From NCBI RefSeq assembly GCF_001949145.1, contig NW_019091623.1, positions 17,244-59,649 of the forward strand: DNA of 42,406 bases. The letters run 5' to 3'. Both the position numbers and the translations under genes were made by a program. The notes beneath the pieces are model-generated. The model saw only the letters and a program-made list of their open reading frames with translations. It had not been told where the DNA came from and made no database searches. This document shows positions 20,601-28,369 of the stretch, in pieces; position 1 is the first letter of the stretch; every line of letters begins with the position of its first letter. This DNA is from Acanthaster planci (taxonomy: Eukaryota > Echinodermata > Asteroidea > Valvatida > Acanthasteridae).

Positions 20601-23600
20601 GAAGTTGTTTCCGGCCTTTATTCCGATAATCGGCGTGCTAGTTGCAACCTCGGTTAATTTTTCAAACTTGGTGGTCACAAAAATTCTGAAGTGATATTGT
20701 CGACGTGTGCATAGAGTCCATATGGAGAACATATACATGCAAGCACATATTTTGTTGTTTCACTATATCAAAAACCAAACAGTTTAGAGCATTTTGAAAA
20801 CTTTAAGAGGCAAAGGAGGCCATTATGTAATTTTATTTATATACATTGCATTCTAATATTGAGAGTTGTACAGCATTTTGAAGTTAATTTTTGTGGTCTT
20901 ATAAACGGCACAGTTATAGCAATGCCATTCATTGTAGCAAGGTCTCGAATTGTGCTCTTAATGAGAACAACCCAGTCTTTGAACTGTTTGTCTTCTGGTA
21001 CGTGCGCCACACTACTGTCTGCGTAGCTCTCACAACTGTATGCTGCGTTGTTTTCAACGGATGTCATTAATTAGACTGTCAGTGAAAGGCCTGTGATATC
21101 CGTAGGGAAGGTTGGAGGAAAATGTGTAACGAGACAGGGGAAAGGACATTTCCTCTTGTGCAATGTTAATTGCCAGCTGAAGCCCCCCCAAAATAAATAC
21201 TCAGCATGCTCAGGATGTGTCGCCTTGATCTCCCTCATGCAGTCAGTCTGAAAATGTTCCTCCCTAGAAATTTCTGATTAAAAAAAATTGATTTGTCTGG
21301 ACTAAAGATGTAATGCTTTTTCTTTTTCCTTTTTTTTTTTTGGAAGGGTGGGGTTATTTAATGTAACATTAATCAGCTGACTTGATCAGACACACACATC
21401 AATGGAGCTTATCAGTAACTTCAAATGTTAGGCATTGGTTGAGATTTTAACTGTGCACTCCCAAATGCCCTGAGATCCAGCAAAAGGCTTTTGTAAGATT
21501 CTGTAGGGTTGAGGAAGGTACATCTTAGCCAGTGTCATATTGATTAGATTTGGTGCCTCTTGAGAGTCAAAATGCAGATGGACCGTGCACAGTGCTAGAT
21601 TTAGGGGATTCCCAAGGTTGCTGTAGAATTGTTCTTGGAGTTGGCGTTACCAGTAGTTGATTCTCCTTGCCTAAAGTACAACCATCTTGGCTTTATAAAA
21701 TTTGATTGGAGAAGACCTTTTCTGCCTCTGTTTCTCATCCCCTCTGAAGAAACCTAGCTATTTGATTGGTTAAATAAGTCATCAATTTGGCTGATTTGTC
21801 AGCGGTGACAAAAATTTCATACGACAAGAATCGGCATGTGATTGGCATCGACAGCTCAGACCTGACCTCCCAGGTCTCCCCATCCAGGCACATCGCATGC
21901 TGCTCAGTGGAAATTTCCCCGAGTCGGGGTCTTGTGGCATTGAGGGCGAGTTATTCTTAGCTGGTCACATTATGTCGGCTTATTAGCCATGAACACGTGA
22001 ATATGAATGTGTTGCCATATCTGCACTTGTAGTGTGTGTTGTACAAAACCGTTCAAAGAATTCTTACCGGTAGTTTACTGTGTGGACTCTCGCACTTGGA
22101 AAAAATTGTGTCTCGAAAATTCCTAATATGGGTCCAGAAGTGGGCAGAATTTCAAGGTCGTCGAGGAAGAAGGTAAAGTCAGCTCAGTCACGTTGTGATT
22201 TGTATGGATTTTATCAGTTCTGTTTTAGAACCAATACTGATTATTTTCTAATGTTGATGTGGAGTGATTTCTGAGAGGAGACGTGTTTGCAGATTTCACT
22301 GTCAGTCAGTCAATTAATCAGTGACCAACTGGAGTGCTCTGAGTGTTTGATTGTCTGTGCTCAATTCTAGTCTTTTGAAAATTTTGAAAATATTGAAAAC
22401 GCAGCTAAGTAGTTCCTGTTTAACCAAAAACTTGCTCTTTTTCACAGATGAGAAATTCAAGTCCGACAAAAATTTCTCTGCACTCTAGGGCTGTGCCGAA
22501 TATCCGAATATAAACCGAATATTTAATCGATTGTCGAATCTTCGAATAATTTTTGTATAGTCAAATGCAAAATTCTCAAAAAGGAAGGGAAAATTTTCTT
22601 TTGTTTTCAATGAGAAAATTCACTATGGAGGCTCGTTTCAAGCAGATTGAAATGAAAAGCATCAGAAATTTTACAACAATTTAAAAGGTAAAATATTCAT
22701 TAAACAATTTGAAAGGAATAGAAATTTTCAACAGGGCAAGAAGTCTTGTTCATCACTTAAATCTTGCTAAATTATGGCTGGTGATACTCCTAGATGTGAG
22801 AAGCTATAATATCGATCTTAGCGTACAATGGTGTGTGTCATTGTAACTGACTTTGAATATGGGTTGTTCATCAACAATACTGCCGGCCGGTACAACTGAA
22901 TATTTGGATATCCGATCAATTGAAAGTTGAATATTTGAATAGTGATTTATTCGAATTGACTCAGTCCTACTGCACTCTGCAGAGTTGTAGGAAGCAAGCC
23001 ATTTCAAGGCTCTTACTAATTAATCACAAGTCATTAAATCTCAAGTCAAATGATAAGGCATTCAAGAAATTGTGGAAGATGCATTCCTTTCAAGAGGGAA
23101 TTGATTCACATGTGACCGCATTGCAAACTTTGAGAAAAAGTGCAGAGTGGCTAGACGCAGAAGTGCCCACTCTCTTTCAGACGCGTCTCATTTTTTACAA
23201 CTGATTCTTTCTTTTAATGCCAAAAAAATGAACTGGGGTATATGAAGGAATTAATGAAACCTGATCGTGCTGTTTAGGATAGCAAAATGATTCAAGCCTC
23301 ATTTACTTCAGTGACAAACAGATCAAATCTGCATGAAGAGACTTTGCCCTGCACTCAGTTGCATGAAAGGTTCTTGCTCATTTGCCACGCCTACAAATTA
23401 ACTAATAATGTTCAAGGCATCATTCAATTTCCTCGGCGAGTCCTGTGACTTCCTCAGCTTGCCTTCAGGTTTAAGACAACTAAAGAGTCTGATACCTCAC
23501 TATACGTGTACAATGTACATGTGTATATGCACTTTGTGTGGTGAAACACTTTACCTGTTGAACTACGTCAGAGGTTACGTACAGCATTAGGTGGTTTGGA

Positions 23601-26600
23601 CGTCGTCGTTGGATTTGTCGGGGCTGTATGGTCAGTTTTTGTCACCCTAACATTTTAGGGTTGGCAAACCTGGAATGGATTTGTTGTCATGAAGCTGTAA
23701 TATAGATGGCGTGGATTGTTATAACACATTGCGTTCTGTGAACTGCACTGAGAAAGCGTGGATATCATGTAAAACTCGTGGCGATGTATATTTTGTGAAG
23801 TTTGCCGTGCTTGTTGCCCATCATTCCCAAGAGTCTCAACTTGAACCTGATGTGAGCGCTAAAGTTAGACTTGAATTCCACTTCTCTCTCTATTCACGGT
23901 TGCCATGGTTAGCCGTCTCCAATTCAAACATTTTGCTCCATTCCAAAATCATTTGCCCTCCCAGGGAGGCAGCTCGGATAATTCTGATGAGCCAATCACG
24001 CTCAAGGAGTACCTGCAAGTCAAGAAGCAGTTGGTGTCTGCCGAGGCGAAGGTTTCACAGCTCCTGGCGATGAACAAAGAGCTTAACCAAGACGTGCACA
24101 TGTTGCAGTCAATGGTAAGCGGCACCAGACGGACAGCAAAAAGGACAGTGACAATGACAGTTTCCATCATGGACATTGACATGCAATACAACTTAATGGT
24201 TGTAACATGTTGAAATAATTGTGGGGACGAATAGTGGCCCCGAAGGACATACTGACCATAGCTTGTGTACAAACAGTGACAGACGTATACACATAGATCT
24301 AATGGCTTTCACGTCAAAAAGTGATGGTACCACTAAGTGACAATGACAGTGACAACTAAACTGACCTTGACTCTGACAGTGAATTTTTATTCTCAAATAC
24401 AGGCATTTCACAATAGCGCACCTCCAAGAGTTTGCAATGCGTTGACCAATCACAATACACAAAATAGGACGACCCAGTGCGCGTTTGAAAAGAGTTGACA
24501 GGTTTCACACATTGTGATTGGCCAACGCGTTGCAAACTCTTGGAGGCACGCTATTGTGAATCGCCCATATTGTAGGTTTCGTGAAAAACATATTTATAAT
24601 GTTATTGCATTGTACCTATATTGGGGTAATTCCAGAAATTAGGGGTCCAAAAGTGTGATATATTTGTGTCCCTGTTATATCTCACCTATGTTATTTGATA
24701 TGGAAATATCACTAGAATTGATTTCAAACTATTACTTTTTAAGAGAATTTGCATTAATTCATCACTCTTTGAAATTAGAAAATGTGTTCTGAACTTACAA
24801 AATCATATGTCAGATATGACGGGGACACAAAAAAAATGGACCCTTAATTTCTGGAATGACCCATTTATCAAAGCATTCGACTCAAGATGAATCTGTTGTC
24901 AACAATTTTTATATATTAATTGACCAATGAAACTTTTCTTGTGAAGATGAACTTGTCTCAGGTGTAGTTCCTTGCCTGCTTTGAAACTCGGATTACCGAA
25001 GAAATTATTTCTAACTTTGTAATGTTCATCATAAAGTTGCTCCAAAATATTCAAGATAAAGCTCTTCTGGCAAGATTTTACATAATTGAAAAACACTTGC
25101 CTTCTTTTTTTTTAGCTTGTTGGTCTTCGTCTACAAACTGAAGTCCATTGTTGCATTTAGCCCATGATCGAAACTCTGATTTCATCTATGCTGAAGTGGA
25201 TCTTAAAAATTCATATTTCCCAGGTGGACAAGTTGAAAGAGGAGAACGAACAGCTGCGCGCCATCCAACGTCGCATGGACTTCCCCCAGAAGACCCACGA
25301 CCTGGAGAGCTTCCAGGCCGAGTCGGCTGGGAACATCAACCGCTCGTCCCGGGGCTCAGGTCGACCCATGTCCATGATCGAGTCACGCTCCCACCAGAGG
25401 CCGTTTGGCATGTCATTGGACAGCAAACCCCTCACCGCGACCCAGGAGAAACTAACGGAGGGGAAGAGTAGGGTGGCCAACATTAATTTGCCGCCAATAT
25501 CAGACGATGCCGATTTGACAGTGGTATGGGAAATCATCGATGCAATATTCCAGTATTTCAAAGGACTTATGCTTGCTCTTGTACCTAGTCTGTGCCTTTC
25601 ACATACAAAAGTTGCTATTTCCTATCTGACAAGATGACAATTATACTACAATGGCAGAACACTCGTACGCATTCCAAGACTTGATTCACGCATGCATTTG
25701 GGAAAAATGGCAACACCCTGTCGGTCAAAGAGGCACGTAACATATGCAAAACAGCATTAGAGTGCAGTGCCACCACAGTTCTGGTTCCTATTATTCTGGG
25801 TGCGGGATTGGCCAGTTGGAGACACATGTTTTGCTTTGTTGCAGTGCATTGTGGGAAAAATTTGCCAAACTTTGTTCATTTTGTACATAAGGATGGGAAT
25901 GGTACAGCATTCTTGGGCTTTAGAACCTGCTCACATTTAAGTTGGAATTTTGCTGTGAGCATTTAACAAAACTGTCACTCTCGGTCACGAGTGGTTTAAA
26001 TTCATATTTTTCTGTGAGCATTAAAGTAATGTAGCTGGTACTCCGACACTGTGTATTAACAGGCAAGCAGGAAGGAAGACAGACCAGTTAGTCAGACGGA
26101 CAGCGATTATGATAATGCCCAGGCTCAACCCACCGAAACAAGGTCAGTCAGGTATGGTTAACAGTTGACTGCTTGTAAAAACACATGTGTTTGAGTATTG
26201 ATTTTGTCCAACTCTTTTCAGTATTCTCTGCAGTTTCACCAGAAAAATACAAACAGCAAATTATTTCTCATATTGAAACAATTTGTTTCAAAGTGCTGAT
26301 AATGAAGGGTACCACCGTTCCGTGCGGGAACAAGAGATAGCAAAGATTTCCCTTGGTGGGAACTCACCATGAAGGTGCCCCCGGCTCCATGATGGAACCC
26401 AATCCTACCAACCAACCTGTTGGTTCTTCACCAGTGAGGAGGTGATTCAAGTCCAGGTGGATTTTCTGGGGTCAGAACAGCCAGTGTTGTGTCCGTCAAC
26501 TTCTTAACGAGTGTGGTTTACGCATGATATTTTATTTCATTCCAAGCTCAAGCCAGCCAGACACGGCCAATGCCCCGGGATCCCCGCCTGTTTCGAGCTC

Positions 26601-28369
26601 CCCAACGGCTGAGCTGTCCCCCCGCAGCGGAGAGGGTGGGGACGGGGCATCGGACAAACCCCCCACCCAGGAGGATGTGGTGTCGGCCACGGACAAGATC
26701 ACCAAGCGGATTCAGACTCTGCTGGGTGTGGCCACGGAGGGCAAAGTTGAAAGGTACATCTTGATAAATAGTGAAAAAGTAGAAATTTTTGCCACAAGAA
26801 AGTGAGATATATAATTTTATTACCTGTTAATCAACTGTTACTAACATGGTAAGACATGATAAATTCTATTGGAAACCCCTGAAATTGGGTGGAAGCCATG
26901 GGTGGACGGGGGTTCCAAAAACGGACCCCAAAATTAAAAGAAAAAGAGTGGACGATGATATATTAATCCATTTTATTTCTGTTTCTTCAGAAAGCATGTT
27001 AATAGTCTCAAATACATGCATAAAAGGTTACGTGATACAATTTCCAAAACAAGTTTAGCACCTTGAAAAGTTGGTTCCGGATTCCCATTTACTTTGAAAT
27101 CGGTACTTTTGATATTTGACAATTTTGCTTCCTCAAGTTTTCTCATTGATAATTCAAAGTGAACTGGCGCAAAAGTTTCGTCTGAAGAGATCTTTGGTAG
27201 TTGGCAACTCATGAAAGTCGCCATGTTCTGAATGTGTCAGAATATTCAGTTTGCCTTGTTTTTTTCTCTTAATTAGAGTTCCTTTCTTTCTGTGTGATTT
27301 CAGTTTTGCGCCCTGCTCAGATCAGATACGGTCAGCTGTGAACGAGATGGCCAATCTGTTTCCAGAGGTAAGACAGTCAAAATCAAAGTATGCTTTTTTT
27401 TCCTTCAGCCACCTTCCTGTCAAATTCTGTTACCTTTGATTCCTAACCCCAGTGGCACATCGTTGGGTTGTTAACCACTTCCTGCCTGGTGGGATTTGCA
27501 TATGTGGGACTAGTCACCGGGCGATTTTCAAGATTTTCCATTTTCAAAATTCTTAGGAAATTCATAACTTCCTTTACTGGACTTTTACACCCACATGAAT
27601 GACTGTCTGGTGGCTACTCTAATCTGACAGGCAACCTCCGTTGACGCCCGAGTATTGCAGCCAGGCCTGCTGCCCAGTAAAGAGTGCCCAGATTGTGCGG
27701 TGTGGCGTAATTTCCTTTGTTCCCAAAATTGGCCCAGTGCGTTGCAGAATGGCAGTGGTGTCTTTTCAAATGCGGCCAGATGAGCATGCAGTGATACTGT
27801 ATTGCTCATTGCTGGAGTGCTGGAGCACTTTTGTCCCCTCTGATAATCCACGGGCCCTGAATTCCGCAAACAGTAGTATACTGTTTCAAAACAATGATAG
27901 ATTACCTCTGCTAATGCCAACTGAAACATGGCAATTCCCAGCAGCTTGGTCTTTTGTTCCGAGTATTGTCTCTTGTTACAAGGCCCAGCTCTTTTGTCTG
28001 ATTTCGGGCACCCCAACGATGTGTATAAAGCCAACGTCTCTGGTACCGGGCACCCTGGAGGCGAGTGGTTTAACGCTGCTCTTTGGCTATCAAAAATAGA
28101 AAAATCAAAGGAGAAAAGTGGAATTTCTTTGCTCCACTGTCTCATCTTCATTTGCGACCTTGCTTCTCCAGAAGCACCGCACCGAGTCCGTCAAGACCCC
28201 TCTGCGTGTCCTGGTCTCCAGCGCTGCGCGCCTCCACACGGAGTGCAAGAATGCTGTGCCCTCCGACCCCAGTGTGACCCCCGACCTCCAGCGCCTGACC
28301 CAGGAGATCATCGCGAGGGCCTATGACATTGCTAAGTCGGCCAAACAGCTGGTAACCTGCTTCCAGTGA
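5613..28369 (+). CDS. GIT: ARF GTPase-activating protein GIT (GIT1/GIT2 orthologue), complete, 18 exons
   Basis: Complete GIT gene, an Arf6-type GTPase-activating scaffold that binds PIX and paxillin at focal adhesions, centrosomes and synapses. Exons: 5613-5667, 6551-6687, 7923-8035, 12943-13042, 13760-13846, 15137-15267, 15855-15949, 16471-16568, 17605-17677, 18291-18385, 19279-19402, 20140-20330, 23965-24114, 25224-25523, 26063-26142, 26547-26753, 27304-27367, 28172-28369. All junctions are GT-AG with matching phases; the sum is 2298 nt, 765 aa, close to vertebrate GITs (about 760-770). Domain order: ArfGAP zinc finger (C12-x2-C15-x16-C32-x2-C35, arginine finger R40), three ankyrin repeats (about 136-235), Spa2-homology region (about 270-370), coiled coil (about 440-505), and C-terminal four-helix paxillin-binding (FAT-like) domain (about 640-765). 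A possible extra 45-nt exon is at 21829. Only one GIT type is seen, as expected for an invertebrate. Confidence 0.96.
6551..6687 (+). CDS. GIT: GIT exon 2: ArfGAP catalytic core
   Basis: Encodes residues 19-64, beginning [18 protein letters not shown] and [10 protein letters not shown]. It has the second Cys pair and the catalytic arginine (R40) in the H-R-S-L-G-R-H motif. The end of the exon (PPWPRSLRE) is less conserved. Donor GAG|GTAGGT, phase 0. Confidence 0.95.
7219..7580. mobile_element. Inverted-repeat element with CCTCAATCCTCC-type ends (GIT intron 2)
   Basis: Left part has CCCTAACCCCCAGG and CACCATCCTCATTCCTCC; right part has the inverse, TTTGGAGGATTGAGGACGGTG and GTGGGTTAA. Further CAATCCTTCAAAATCCT and CAATCCTCCAAAG copies lie inside. 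No open frame. Probably a non-autonomous DNA transposon, family shared with 11392-11452. Confidence 0.5.
7923..8035 (+). CDS. GIT: GIT exon 3: ArfGAP domain, [13 protein letters not shown]
   Basis: Residues 65-102: [20 protein letters not shown] then [24 protein letters not shown] is an ArfGAP signature. Acceptor TTTGCAG, donor ATACA|GTAAGT, phase 2. Confidence 0.95.
9119..9250. mobile_element. Foldback element with AGCCGTGTCA ends
   Basis: The left end AGCCGTGTCAAAATTGAGTG pairs with the right end CACTCACCACTTTCTGACACGGCT. Inner arms also pair (GCATGTGCCTATGGGAAGTG with CGACTTTCATAGGGACACATGT), so almost the entire 132 bases fold into one hairpin. No coding capacity. Typical of a small inverted-repeat transposon. 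Confidence 0.65.
11392..11452. repeat. Perfect-arm palindrome with telomere-like TTAGGG units
   Basis: The left arm TTAACCCTAACCCTCCTCAA TCCTCC and right arm GGATTGAGGAGGGTTAGGGTTAA are exact inverse copies around a ~10-base loop. Same end sequence as the element at 7219-7580, so this may be a minimal transposon with only its ends left. Confidence 0.65.
12943..13042 (+). CDS. GIT: GIT exon 4: end of ArfGAP domain
   Basis: Residues 102-135, with [18 protein letters not shown] and [25 protein letters not shown] closes the ArfGAP fold. The preceding intron (8036-12942, 4.9 kb) is the longest of the gene and holds several foldback elements. Confidence 0.95.
13760..13846 (+). CDS. GIT: GIT exon 5: first ankyrin repeat
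   Basis: Residues 136-164: [20 protein letters not shown] then GAQANFYHV. The ankyrin pattern [10 protein letters not shown]-x-x-G-A is intact. Acceptor CCTGCAG, donor GTG|GTAAAG, phase 0. Confidence 0.95.
15137..15267 (+). CDS. GIT: GIT exon 6: second ankyrin repeat
   Basis: Residues 165-208: [49 protein letters not shown] and G-A-D-P are standard ankyrin motifs. Donor CTAG|GTATGT, phase 2. Confidence 0.95.
15855..15949 (+). CDS. GIT: GIT exon 7: third ankyrin repeat
   Basis: Residues 208-240: [20 protein letters not shown] then [12 protein letters not shown]. Nearly identical in pattern to vertebrate GIT. Acceptor ACTTCAG, donor CCAG|GTCAGT, phase 1. Confidence 0.95.
16021..16267. mobile_element. 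GGGTCATTC-ended MITE, copy A (GIT intron 7)
   Basis: The left end GAGGTCATTCATTAAATGTC and right end AAATTAAGAGAATGACCC are inverse. It shares internal strings with copies B and C (GACTTCAAAGTATTT, TTTGCATTATATGTAATCAC, GTTCTGAACTCATAAGATCA). About 245 bases, non-coding. Confidence 0.75.
16302..16399 (+). other. Cryptic exon-like segment in GIT intron 7
   Basis: 98 nt between acceptor AGTGCAG and donor AAG|GTATTT, open for 33 codons when entered in phase 1 and leaving in phase 0. It includes [20 protein letters not shown] then [10 protein letters not shown]. Length and phases equal those of GIT exon 8 just downstream, yet the proteins are unrelated. It could replace exon 8 in frame or be chance. 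No family recognised. Confidence 0.25.
16471..16568 (+). CDS. GIT: GIT exon 8: linker to Spa2-homology region
   Basis: Residues 240-272: [19 protein letters not shown] then [14 protein letters not shown]. The I-P-x-M-A-D-S motif and A-x-K-K-L-Q-A match GIT. Acceptor TTTGCAG, donor GCC|GTAAGT, phase 0. Confidence 0.94.
16718..17074. mobile_element. AATAAGCC foldback element, copy 1 (GIT intron 8)
   Basis: The left end AATAAGCCATTTGCGAGTTA is the inverse of the right end (GGTTAACTCGCAAAAGCTTATT). A second, inner inverted pair exists: CGGGGCAAGCTTTTGC and GCAAAAGCTTGCCCCG, followed by AATCACGAGGTATAGCAA. The entire ~357 bases can fold. Copies 2 and 3 are in HIRA intron 1. Confidence 0.8.
17605..17677 (+). 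CDS. GIT: GIT exon 9: Spa2-homology repeat 1
   Basis: Residues 273-297: [20 protein letters not shown] then ELDA, the most conserved block of the Spa2-homology domain, which in this family binds PIX, FAK and MEK1. Donor GCGA|GTAAGT, phase 1. Confidence 0.96.
17910..17962. repeat. Short inverted repeat CAATCGGGGACCC
   Basis: CAATCGGGGACCCTC and TCAGGGTCCCCAATTG pair around a short loop containing another CAATCGGGGAC copy. It lies in GIT intron 9 just before a CA microsatellite. Confidence 0.5.
17974..17998. repeat. (CA)n microsatellite
   Basis: About ten CA units in GIT intron 9, led by ATGCACG. Confidence 0.9.
18291..18385 (+). CDS. GIT: GIT exon 10
   Basis: Residues 297-328: [20 protein letters not shown] then [13 protein letters not shown]-x-F-L-P-L/V-N-P-E-x-S-x-T-R-N-Q is diagnostic for GIT. 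Acceptor TCAACAG after a poly-T tract, donor CAG|GTTTGC. Confidence 0.96.
18904..19149. mobile_element. GGGTCATTC-ended MITE, copy B (GIT intron 10)
   Basis: Starts GGGTCATTCTATAAATTCGG and has GTCCAAAAGTGACATTTTGG, GTCCCTGTTGTGCCTGACC, GACTTCAAACTACTTTG and GTTTTGAACTGAAC in the same order as copies A and C. The right end is more diverged (GACTTGTACGGAAAGACCT). Confidence 0.7.
19279..19402 (+). CDS. GIT: GIT exon 11: Spa2-homology repeat 2
   Basis: Residues 329-370: [48 protein letters not shown]-x-A-R-E-F matches the family almost exactly. Donor AAAG|GTATGC, phase 1. Confidence 0.96.
20140..20330 (+). CDS. GIT: GIT exon 12: [10 protein letters not shown] acidic segment
   Basis: Residues 370-433. 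It has a proline run ([15 protein letters not shown]) and then [16 protein letters not shown], the acidic tyrosine motif also found in vertebrate GITs and a likely phosphorylation site. Acceptor TTTCCAG, donor CGG|GTGAGT. The frame stays open 65 codons past this donor (see findings). Confidence 0.95.
20331..20525 (+). other. Open read-through past GIT exon 12 with membrane-like segment
   Basis: The GIT frame continues through the exon 12 donor for 64 codons to TGA. It includes [20 protein letters not shown], a ~22-residue hydrophobic run, followed by a basic tail ([10 protein letters not shown]). Intron retention would give a short GIT ending in a potential transmembrane anchor. The hydrophobic codons arise partly from a TCTG-rich low-complexity run, so chance is likely. 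Confidence 0.3.
21829..21873 (+). CDS. GIT: Possible optional GIT exon, D-S-S-D-L motif
   Basis: A 45-nt phase 0 to phase 0 segment reads [15 protein letters not shown]. Vertebrate GITs carry N-R-A-R-S-M-D-S-S-D-L-S-D-G at just this place, before the T-L-x-E-Y-L coiled-coil start, and the spliced product here otherwise lacks it. Against it: the acceptor (GACAAG) has no pyrimidine tract and the donor (CAG|GTCTCC) is weak. If used, the protein is 780 aa. Confidence 0.4.
22487..22970. mobile_element. hAT-like non-autonomous transposon with 8-bp target duplication
   Basis: Flanked by the direct repeat TGCACTCT at 22479-22486 and 22971-22978. The left end AGGGCTGTGCCGAATATCCG and right end (inverse GTAGGACTGAGTCAATTCGAAT) are partly inverse, and CGAATATTTAATCG/TTGAATATTTGAAT strings recur in both arms. 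An 8-bp duplication and GGGCTG-type ends are usual for hAT. 484 bases, no transposase frame. Confidence 0.7.
23965..24114 (+). CDS. GIT: GIT exon 13: coiled coil, first half
   Basis: Fifty residues: [63 protein letters not shown] and SEAKVxQL-type heptads mark the dimerising leucine-zipper of GIT. Donor ATG|GTAAGC, phase 0. Confidence 0.95.
24399..24574. mobile_element. TACAATATGGG-ended foldback element, copy 1 (GIT intron 13)
   Basis: Left arm CACAATAGCG...CCTCCAAGAGTTTGCA and right arm TGCAAACTCTTGGAGG...CGCTATTGTG pair over about 55 bases, with GACCAATCACAAT/ATTGTGATTGGCC further in. The right terminus GAATCGCCCATATTGTA recurs at 42046-42062. Confidence 0.7.
24623..24862. mobile_element. 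GGGTCATTC-ended MITE, copy C (GIT intron 13)
   Basis: Left GGGGTAATTCCAGAAATTAG and right CTTAATTTCTGGAATGACCC are inverse over about 25 bases with few mismatches, the best-preserved ends of the three copies. Internal GTCCCTGTTATATCTCACC and GTGTTCTGAACTTACAAAAT match A and B. Confidence 0.8.
25224..25523 (+). CDS. GIT: GIT exon 14: coiled coil end and linker
   Basis: One hundred residues. It starts [20 protein letters not shown] (last heptads), then a Ser/Arg-rich, poorly conserved linker with [20 protein letters not shown] and [15 protein letters not shown]. The linker is a likely phosphorylated, disordered region. Acceptor TTCCCAG, donor GTG|GTATGG. Confidence 0.93.
26063..26142 (+). CDS. 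GIT: GIT exon 15: SDYDN motif
   Basis: [20 protein letters not shown] then AQPTET. The S-D-Y-D/E-N motif is conserved with vertebrate GIT1 and lies close to the paxillin-binding part. Donor ACAAG|GTCAGT, phase 2. Confidence 0.9.
26547..26753 (+). CDS. GIT: GIT exon 16: linker and first helix of paxillin-binding domain
   Basis: A Ser/Pro-rich stretch ([18 protein letters not shown]) is followed by [20 protein letters not shown], the first helix of the C-terminal bundle. The acceptor is taken as TTCCAAG at 26546. A second AG six bases later (26552) keeps the frame and would drop two serine-containing codons, so NAG choice may vary. Donor GAAAG|GTACAT, phase 2. Confidence 0.9.
27304..27367 (+). 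CDS. GIT: GIT exon 17: second helix of paxillin-binding domain
   Basis: [20 protein letters not shown] then PE; matches S-F-V-P-C-S-E-K-I-x-x-A-V-x-E-M-A-x-L-F-P of vertebrate GIT. Acceptor ATTTCAG, donor GAG|GTAAGA, phase 0. Confidence 0.95.
28172..28369 (+). CDS. GIT: GIT exon 18: C-terminal helices and stop
   Basis: Sixty-five residues then [23 protein letters not shown] and [20 protein letters not shown] give helices three and four; the protein ends TCFQ. The GTAACC inside KQLVT resembles a donor but lies in conserved coding sequence. The exon is CpG- and C-rich compared with its flanks. Confidence 0.95.
   Translation, partial: KHRTESVKTPLRVLVSSAARLHTECKNAVPSDPSVTPDLQRLTQEIIARAYDIAKSAKQLVTCFQ

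Noticed and set aside
22920-23204. 94-codon plus-strand frame next to the hAT-like element
   Set aside because: It starts inside the element and crosses its end and target duplication, so it is not one ancestral gene; no domain.
27585-28151. 188-codon minus-strand and overlapping plus-strand frames between GIT exons 17 and 18
   Set aside because: Both lie in an intron, overlap the last GIT exon antisense or out of frame, and show no domain, splice context or family resemblance.
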